Assembly (NCBI GenBank): GCA_003560595.1
Contig: PWKY01000088.1
Coordinates: forward strand, 1-64,000
Direction of reading: 5' to 3'
DNA from: Thermoplasmata archaeon
GTDB taxonomy: Archaea; Thermoplasmatota; Thermoplasmata; Halarchaeoplasmatales; Halarchaeoplasmataceae
Length of the DNA stretch: 64,000 bases
The notes under the pieces are model-generated. The model worked only from the letters and a program-made list of their open reading frames with translations, was not told the origin of the DNA and ran no database searches. Positions 58,030 through 64,000 of this stretch are shown here, one piece after another (within the stretch, counting starts at the first letter, position 1; every line of letters begins with the position of its first letter). A program made the position numbers and the translations under genes.

Positions 58030-59485
58030 AGATAATAAAATCGAGATCGATCCGATAACAAGATTAGAAGGTCATGGAAAGATAACCATATTCTTGGATG
58101 AAGAAAAGAACGTGGATAACGCCTACCTGCAGGTACCGGAGTTCAAAGGATTCGAGAAGTTCTGCAACGGTAGAAGAGCTGAAGATATGCCTAATATAAC
58201 CAGCAGGATATGTGGTGTTTGTCCGGTAGCCCATCATCTGGCTTCTACCAAAGCTCTTGACGACGCTTATGGTGTAACTCCGCCAGAGCCTGCATTAAAG
58301 TTAAGAGAATTGATCTATAATGGTTATATCTACGCAGATCACCTACTTCATTTCTACTTTTTAGCCAGCCCGGACTTTTTGGTCGGTGTTGACGCTCCCC
58401 GAGAGTCGAGGAACATACTGGGAGTGATAGAAAAGGTAGGATTGGATATAGGAAAGGACGTTATCAAACAAAGGGCGAACGGACAGAAGATAATACGTAC
58501 CTTGGGTGGTAAAGCGGTACACCCATGTTTCGGCATACCCGGTGGAGTGACTAAGTCCCTCAACCGCGAAGAGCGTGAGATGATATTGGATATGTCGGAG
58601 AGCATGGTCGAATTCTCTAAATTTACATTGGATATATTCAAAGATAAAGTGCTGAAGCAATACTCTCAACCTATCGAAGAGGACCGTTTAGAAGTATACA
58701 GCATGGGCCTTGTAGAGGACGGAAAGTTGAGCCACACCGGTGGAGAGGTAAATATAGTTGATCCAACGGGTAAATATTTTGCAAGCTTTTCAGGTACAGA
58801 TTATCTTGATGTGATACGTGAGCACGTCGAACCCTGGAGTTATATGAAATTCCCATACCTCAAGGAAGTGGGATGGAAGGGATTTACTGAGGGCCAGGAC
58901 TCGGGTGTTTACCGAGTAGGACCCCTTGGTAGGCTTAACGCTTCAAAGAGTATGAAGACACCTATAGCTCAAAAGGAGTTCGAAGAGATGTTCGACATCC
59001 TAGGTAAACCAGTTCACTCTACCCTTGCATACCATTGGGCCAGGTTGATAGAAGTGATCCAGTCCGCCGAATTGGTTAAAGAGTTGGCTGAGGACGATAC
59101 CTTAGAAAGCGATGAGATACGTGCAGAGACTGGTGAACCCGGAAGAGGTGTGGGTATAGTAGAAGCGGCTAGAGGCACTTTGATCCACGATTACGTGGTG
59201 GATGAAGGCGGCTTGATAGAAGATGTTAATCTTATCGTCGCTACTAACCATAACGCAGCACCGATATCCATGAGCGTAACCGATGCGGCACGTAAATACG
59301 TAGACGGTGGAGATGTGAAACCAGGTATGCTCAACAGCGTTGAAAGGGCTTTCAGAGCCTACGATCCATGCCTTGCTTGTGCAACACACTCCGCCATGGG
59401 CGAAACCCCTCTTGAAGTCACCATCTACGACTCAAAAAATTGTAAATATAAAAAGGTAACACAAGGGCTTGGTGATAACAGATGA
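58022..59485 (+). CDS. mvhA: [NiFe] hydrogenase large subunit (MvhA)
   Basis: SRICGVCPVAHHLASTKALD (L1) and DPCLACATH (L2) Ni-binding motifs. Confidence 0.95.
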   Translation: MNKDNKIEIDPITRLEGHGKITIFLDEEKNVDNAYLQVPEFKGFEKFCNGRRAEDMPNITSRICGVCPVAHHLASTKALDDAYGVTPPEPALKLRELIYNGYIYADHLLHFYFLASPDFLVGVDAPRESRNILGVIEKVGLDIGKDVIKQRANGQKIIRTLGGKAVHPCFGIPGGVTKSLNREEREMILDMSESMVEFSKFTLDIFKDKVLKQYSQPIEEDRLEVYSMGLVEDGKLSHTGGEVNIVDPTGKYFASFSGTDYLDVIREHVEPWSYMKFPYLKEVGWKGFTEGQDSGVYRVGPLGRLNASKSMKTPIAQKEFEEMFDILGKPVHSTLAYHWARLIEVIQSAELVKELAEDDTLESDEIRAETGEPGRGVGIVEAARGTLIHDYVVDEGGLIEDVNLIVATNHNAAPISMSVTDAARKYVDGGDVKPGMLNSVERAFRAYDPCLACATHSAMGETPLEVTIYDSKNCKYKKVTQGLGDNR

Positions 59486-59868
59486 AAGTAAAACGTGATC
59501 TGGAGTTCTTGGATAAAGTCGAAGAACTATCCGGCCAGTCAGTGAACGCATGTATCAGATGCGGTACATGTTCTGCCGGTTGTCCTTTCGTGAAGGACAT
59601 GGACGTACTTCCCGAACGTATATTTAAGAAGATAGTTTTGGGGGATAAAGAAGGCATACTTGAGCAAAACACCATGTGGATCTGTGCAGAATGCTTCACC
59701 TGCAGCGTACGCTGTCCTAGGGATATAGATATAGCAAAGATAATGGAAGCTGTAAGGCAGATAGTTCTGAGAGAAGATATAGATAAGGTGGATCTAGACC
59801 ACATACAGAATTTAGAAGATTTACCACAGTTAGCCGTAGTCGGCTGCTTTAGAAAGGAGACGGCGTGA
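59482..59868 (+). CDS. hdrC: HdrC (4Fe-4S subunit)
   Basis: CIRCGTCSAGCPFVKDM; CAECFTCSVRCPRDIDIAKIMEAVR. Confidence 0.92.
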   Translation: MKVKRDLEFLDKVEELSGQSVNACIRCGTCSAGCPFVKDMDVLPERIFKKIVLGDKEGILEQNTMWICAECFTCSVRCPRDIDIAKIMEAVRQIVLREDIDKVDLDHIQNLEDLPQLAVVGCFRKETA

Positions 59869-60722
59869 TCACCATGGACGGATATTTGTATTACCCCGGT
59901 TGCACGTTAAAAACAAAGGCAAGCGATTACGAGGAGAGTGCTATGGCGGTCATGGATGCTTTGGGTAAACCCTTGGTAGAGATGGAAGATTGGTACTGCT
60001 GTGGTGCGGTACAATCTCTGACCACCGACGATCTGATGCACCAATTAGCACCTATCAGAACAATGTGCTGTGCACAGGAGGAGGGTGAGAACGAGTTGGT
60101 CACCCTCTGCGATATGTGTTATAACGTTCTCAAACAAGCAAATAAGAGAATAAAGGATAACCCGGACGACCTTGAAACTATCAACGAGTTCCAAGATGAG
60201 GATCCCGATTACCTAGGTGATGTAGAGGTTTACCATCTATTCGAAGTATTGAAAGAGATGAAAAAAGAGATAAAGAAAAAAGTGGTAAAAGACCTTAGTT
60301 CCTTGAAGATCGCACCATACTACGGCTGCATGTTACTGCGGCCAACTGAGATCGCTGTCGATGATACTGAAGACCCGAAGATAATGGAAGAGCTAATAGG
60401 GCTCACCGGTGCGGCTGTTATCGATAACCCGAAGAAAACCGAGTGCTGTGGTTCCTACCATACCGTAAATCGTGGAGATATCGTTGAAAAACGTGTGAAA
60501 GAGATTGTCGGTCGGGCCGTGGAAGACGATGTTGATATGATAGTGTTATCTTGTCCCTTATGTCAATTCAACTTAGAATATCATCAACGGGTGACCGATT
60601 TCGATGTTCCCGTACTTTACTTAACAGAGCTTTTAGCGATCGCCTTCGGCCTAGAAGTCGGCCTTAAAAAACATAAGATAGATCCGATAAAAAAACTTAA
60701 AGAAAAAGATATCCTGGAGTGA
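59865..60722 (+). CDS. hdrB: HdrB (two CCG domains)
   Basis: YYPGCTLKTKASDYEES...WYCCGAVQS...LCDMCYNVL; KTECCGSYHTVNRG...SCPLCQFNLEY. Confidence 0.93.
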   Translation: MITMDGYLYYPGCTLKTKASDYEESAMAVMDALGKPLVEMEDWYCCGAVQSLTTDDLMHQLAPIRTMCCAQEEGENELVTLCDMCYNVLKQANKRIKDNPDDLETINEFQDEDPDYLGDVEVYHLFEVLKEMKKEIKKKVVKDLSSLKIAPYYGCMLLRPTEIAVDDTEDPKIMEELIGLTGAAVIDNPKKTECCGSYHTVNRGDIVEKRVKEIVGRAVEDDVDMIVLSCPLCQFNLEYHQRVTDFDVPVLYLTELLAIAFGLEVGLKKHKIDPIKKLKEKDILE

Positions 60723-60727
60723 GATGA

Positions 60728-61429
60728 ATGAGCGATGAAGAAGATAAAAAGATGATAGACATCTATGTGATGGGAAGACGATACAAAGTTCCTGAAGGAC
60801 TTACCATCATGACGGCCCTAGAATATTCAGGTTACAAGTATGTTAGAGGCTGTGGATGCAGAGGGGGCTTTTGTGGCGCCTGTTCTACCGTATACAGAAA
60901 AGAGGGCGAATACAAGTTGAAAATGGACTTAGCTTGTCAAACCGCTGTAGAAGACGGTATGTTCCTTGTTCAGCTACCCTTCGTTCCGGCGGTAAGAAAG
61001 GGGTTCGAGATAGAAGATGTAGATCCAAAACAGAACGACAACGTTTTACTTGAAAAATATCCTGAGATAGCTAGATGCGTCTCATGCAACACCTGTACCA
61101 AGGCATGTCCACAGGACATCAAAGTTATGGACTACGTCCAAGCGTCACTTAGAGGTGATGTTGATAGGGCTGCGAAGCTATCCTTCGACTGCATACAATG
61201 TGGATTGTGTTCCATACGTTGCCCTGCGGATATAAAACACTATCATCTTGCACAATTGGCCCGGAGGATAAAAGGCCGCTACATAGATCTGGAGAGCTCT
61301 GAATTGGCCAAGATGGTGGAAGAGCTCCAAGAGGGAAAATATGACGAGGAACTAAACAAACTATGCAGTATGTCCAAAGAGGAGTTGAAGAAAGTGTATG
61401 ATGAACGAACATTCCAGAAGGAGGGCTAA
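60728..61429 (+). CDS. Fumarate reductase/succinate dehydrogenase iron-sulfur subunit (TfrB N-terminal-like, no CCG domain)
   Basis: CGCRGGFCGACSTVYRK [2Fe-2S]; CVSCNTCTKACPQDI and CIQCGLCSIRCPADI. Confidence 0.88.
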   Translation: MSDEEDKKMIDIYVMGRRYKVPEGLTIMTALEYSGYKYVRGCGCRGGFCGACSTVYRKEGEYKLKMDLACQTAVEDGMFLVQLPFVPAVRKGFEIEDVDPKQNDNVLLEKYPEIARCVSCNTCTKACPQDIKVMDYVQASLRGDVDRAAKLSFDCIQCGLCSIRCPADIKHYHLAQLARRIKGRYIDLESSELAKMVEELQEGKYDEELNKLCSMSKEELKKVYDERTFQKEG

Positions 61430-61431
61430 AG

Positions 61432-63087
61432 ATGAGTGACGGTTATCCCGAATATATGAGGAGATCTATAGAAAAAGTCGAAGCGACCAGGGAAAATCGC
61501 GCGGATATCGATTTTGAACGTATGAAGCCTGAAGAATCTCAGGAGACTTTAGATAATTTCCACCCAGATTACAGAAAGGAGGGAAAACACGAGTTAAAAG
61601 TCGGGCCTAGTAAAGGAGAACTAGCGCCCATAGAACTGGCAGAACTGCTGGAATCGCCCAGCATCATAGATCCTTCTGAGATTGACCTCTCACAAGTGGA
61701 TTACGATGTAGAGATATTGATAGTCGGTGGCGGTGGTGCAGGGACGGTAGCCGCTCTGTGGGCGATAAAAGAAGGTATCGATCCCAAAGATATATTGATC
61801 GCCACAAAGCTGCGCCACGGAGATTCCAACAGTATGATGGCACAGGGAGGGATACAGGCGGCGGATAAAGAGGTCGATTCGCCGGTGACCCATTACCTAG
61901 ATGCCATCGGAGGAGGACACTATACCAACGAACCGGATCTATTGAAAGCACTGACAAAAGATGCACCTGAGATCATCAAATGGCACGAGAAACTGGGGAT
62001 AATGTACGATAGGGATGAGAAAGGAGAGTTCGTAGAGCTACCTGGCGGAGGTACTTCACGTTACAGACTTCATTCGGCAGGTGATTACACCGGTATGGAA
62101 CTGATGCGTGTGTTGATGGACGAATCCCGCAATAAAGGTGTTCCTGTGCTCGAATTCGCACCGGCTGTGGAACTGCTCACGGATGAGAAGGGAAACGTGA
62201 GCGGTGCCCTACTAATGAACTTAGAAACCAACGAGTACTACGTAGTCCGTGCAAAATCTACTATAATGGCCACCGGTGGTTTTGGAAGATTACACGTTCA
62301 GTCTTACCCCACATCCAATCATTACGGTGCAACGGCCGACGGTCTGATCATGGGCTACAGGGTGGGCATCCCATTAAGAGACATGGACAGCGTACAATAC
62401 CATCCTACCGGAGCAGCCTTCCCGGATCAGGTCATAGGACTGTTGGTTACCGAAAAAGTACGAAGCCTTGGAGGCCAACCGGTCAACGCAGACGGTGAGT
62501 TGTTCGTCAACCCCTTGGAACCAAGGGATGTCGAGGCCGCCGCCATCATCCGTGAATGTTATGGTAGAGAGAAGGGTATAACCACACCCACGGGGATGAG
62601 AGGAGTATGGTTGGATAGTCCACTCATAGACTTCAAGGAGGGCGAAGGTACCGTCGCAAAAAGATTACCCGCCATGGTACGGCAGTACGAAAGGTTCAAC
62701 ATAGACATGACGAAGGATCCGATACTGGTGTTCCCAACACTTCACTATCAAAATGGAGGTCTTATGATCAACTCCGATTCTTCCACCGCCGTAGACGGTT
62801 TATTCGCAGCAGGAGAAGTTTCAGGCGGTGTACACGGTAAGAACAGGTTGATGGGCAATTCTCTACTCGATTTCAATGTGTTCGGTAGAAGAGCAGGTAT
62901 CACTGCGGCAATGCACGCCAGGAAGGGACAGAAGCCGTCTAAATTGACTCTGGATCACCTCACCAAGTATAATAAAGAACTCAAAGATGCCGGGATCGAA
63001 AGGAAGAATCCATCTCCCATGTTACTACCTGAATATAGAGGTAAGAGAGTATTAGAAAGGCACCTGGACGTTCAGGTGACACTGTAA
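61432..63087 (+). CDS. Fumarate reductase/succinate dehydrogenase flavoprotein subunit (TfrA/FrdA-like)
   Basis: ILIVGGGGAGTVAALWAIKEG; HGDSNSMMAQGGIQAA; DMDSVQYHPTG; FAAGEVSGGVHGKNRLMGNSLLDFNVFGRRAG. Confidence 0.92.
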   Translation: MSDGYPEYMRRSIEKVEATRENRADIDFERMKPEESQETLDNFHPDYRKEGKHELKVGPSKGELAPIELAELLESPSIIDPSEIDLSQVDYDVEILIVGGGGAGTVAALWAIKEGIDPKDILIATKLRHGDSNSMMAQGGIQAADKEVDSPVTHYLDAIGGGHYTNEPDLLKALTKDAPEIIKWHEKLGIMYDRDEKGEFVELPGGGTSRYRLHSAGDYTGMELMRVLMDESRNKGVPVLEFAPAVELLTDEKGNVSGALLMNLETNEYYVVRAKSTIMATGGFGRLHVQSYPTSNHYGATADGLIMGYRVGIPLRDMDSVQYHPTGAAFPDQVIGLLVTEKVRSLGGQPVNADGELFVNPLEPRDVEAAAIIRECYGREKGITTPTGMRGVWLDSPLIDFKEGEGTVAKRLPAMVRQYERFNIDMTKDPILVFPTLHYQNGGLMINSDSSTAVDGLFAAGEVSGGVHGKNRLMGNSLLDFNVFGRRAGITAAMHARKGQKPSKLTLDHLTKYNKELKDAGIERKNPSPMLLPEYRGKRVLERHLDVQVTL

Positions 63088-63097
63088 GGTGTAAACC

Positions 63098-63340
63098 ATG
63101 ATAGAAGTAAATGAAGAATACTGCAAGGGATGCAACCTTTGTATCCTTTTTTGTCCTCGGGATGCCCTCGAAGAGAGTGAAACTCTCAACAAAAAGGGAG
63201 TTCATCCCCCTATCGAGATAGATGATAGATGTAACGGATGTAGATTATGTGAACTCATCTGTCCAGATTTCGCTATAGTGGTGGAGGAAGAGGACAAAAA
63301 ATTGACTAAAAAACAGCAATCTAAAAAATGCTGCGTTTGA
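63098..63340 (+). CDS. 2[4Fe-4S] ferredoxin, KorD-like
   Basis: YCKGCNLCILFCPRDAL; RCNGCRLCELICPDFAI. Confidence 0.87.
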   Translation: MIEVNEEYCKGCNLCILFCPRDALEESETLNKKGVHPPIEIDDRCNGCRLCELICPDFAIVVEEEDKKLTKKQQSKKCCV

Positions 63341-63352
63341 TAAAGAAGTGAT

Positions 63353-64000
63353 ATGATGACAGATTACCTTGAAAAAGTAAAAAAGGCCTTGGGGCCCAAG
63401 AAACAATTCATCCACGGAGATACTGCAGTTTGCTACGGTGCATTACTAGCAGGGTGTAATTTCTTCGGAGGATATCCCATAACTCCCGCTTCGGAGATAG
63501 CCGAGATGATGGCAAAACTGCTTCCTAAAGTCGGAGGTGTGGTCATACAGATGGAGGACGAGTTAGCCGGGATGGCGTCTATAATCGGTGCGTCATGGAC
63601 CGGTGCTAAAGCGATGACTGCCACCAGTGGACCAGGTTTTTCACTTATGCAGGAGAACATAGGTTTCGCTTTCATGAGCGAGACCCCGGTTGTGCTAGCC
63701 AATGTACAGCGTTCGGGTCCATCCACAGGTCAGCCCACTCTGGGGGCTGAAGGAGATATGATGCAAGCTAGGTACGGCTCCCACGGAGATTACCAATCCA
63801 TAACCCTATCACCCAACACGATACAGGAGACAATGGAATTCACAATTAAAGCATTCAACTTGGCTGAAGAATACAGATGTCCGGTTTTCGTGATGACAAG
63901 TGCGGATATAGGTCACATGAGAGAGATGGTGACTATACCGGAAGAAGTCGAGACCTTCGAAAGAAAGAAACCAAAAGTACCACCTGAAGAGTACGTGCCC
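63353..64000 (+). CDS. 2-oxoacid:ferredoxin oxidoreductase alpha subunit (KorA-like), truncated by window end
   Basis: Translated: MMTDYLEKVKKALGPKKQFIHGDTAVCYGALLAGCNFFGGYPITPASEIAEMMAKLLPKVGGVVIQMEDELAGMASIIGASWTGAKAMTATSGPGFSLMQENIGFA. Confidence 0.9.
   Translation, partial: MMTDYLEKVKKALGPKKQFIHGDTAVCYGALLAGCNFFGGYPITPASEIAEMMAKLLPKVGGVVIQMEDELAGMASIIGASWTGAKAMTATSGPGFSLMQENIGFAFMSETPVVLANVQRSGPSTGQPTLGAEGDMMQARYGSHGDYQSITLSPNTIQETMEFTIKAFNLAEEYRCPVFVMTSADIGHMREMVTIPEEVETFERKKPKVPPEEYVP

Overview
This is an archaeal (euryarchaeote-like) chromosomal window. The evidence is TATA-type promoters, a type II archaeal GAPDH, PriS primase, a NOB1-like PIN/Zn-ribbon protein, RNase P Pop5, KaiC-like ATPases and an Hdr/Mvh cluster. 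No rRNA, transposase, integrase or CRISPR array was seen. One tRNA gene (tRNA-Val, CAC) lies inside an unusual ~600 bp hairpin/repeat array (about 33.2-33.8 kb). The best candidate for an undescribed system is at about 14.3-28.5 kb, possibly extending to 32.6 kb. It combines Mg-chelatase-like (BchI/ChlD) AAA+ proteins without any visible chelatase H/CobN subunit: a TM-coiled-coil-BchI fusion, a second BchI with Walker-B E->Q, a P-loop-degenerate BchI-like protein, and a ChlD-like VWA protein carrying two pseudo-BchI domains. Associated genes encode TM-anchored exported proteins, a coiled-coil protein, DUF835-like/TPR and TPR/AAA proteins, a helix-hairpin-helix protein and a KaiC-like ATPase. 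The VWA gene extends about 107 codons upstream of the supplied ORF with no ATG/GTG/TTG start. Other notable items are a Cas4-like nuclease with inserted transmembrane helices, a stand-alone CARF-like wHTH regulator, a histidine kinase whose receiver Asp is replaced by Glu, tandem secreted paralogs with conserved promoters, and an Hdr-Mvh-fumarate reductase-KorA-type cluster divergent from a two-subunit fumarase. All family calls come from reading motifs by eye; no database searches were run.
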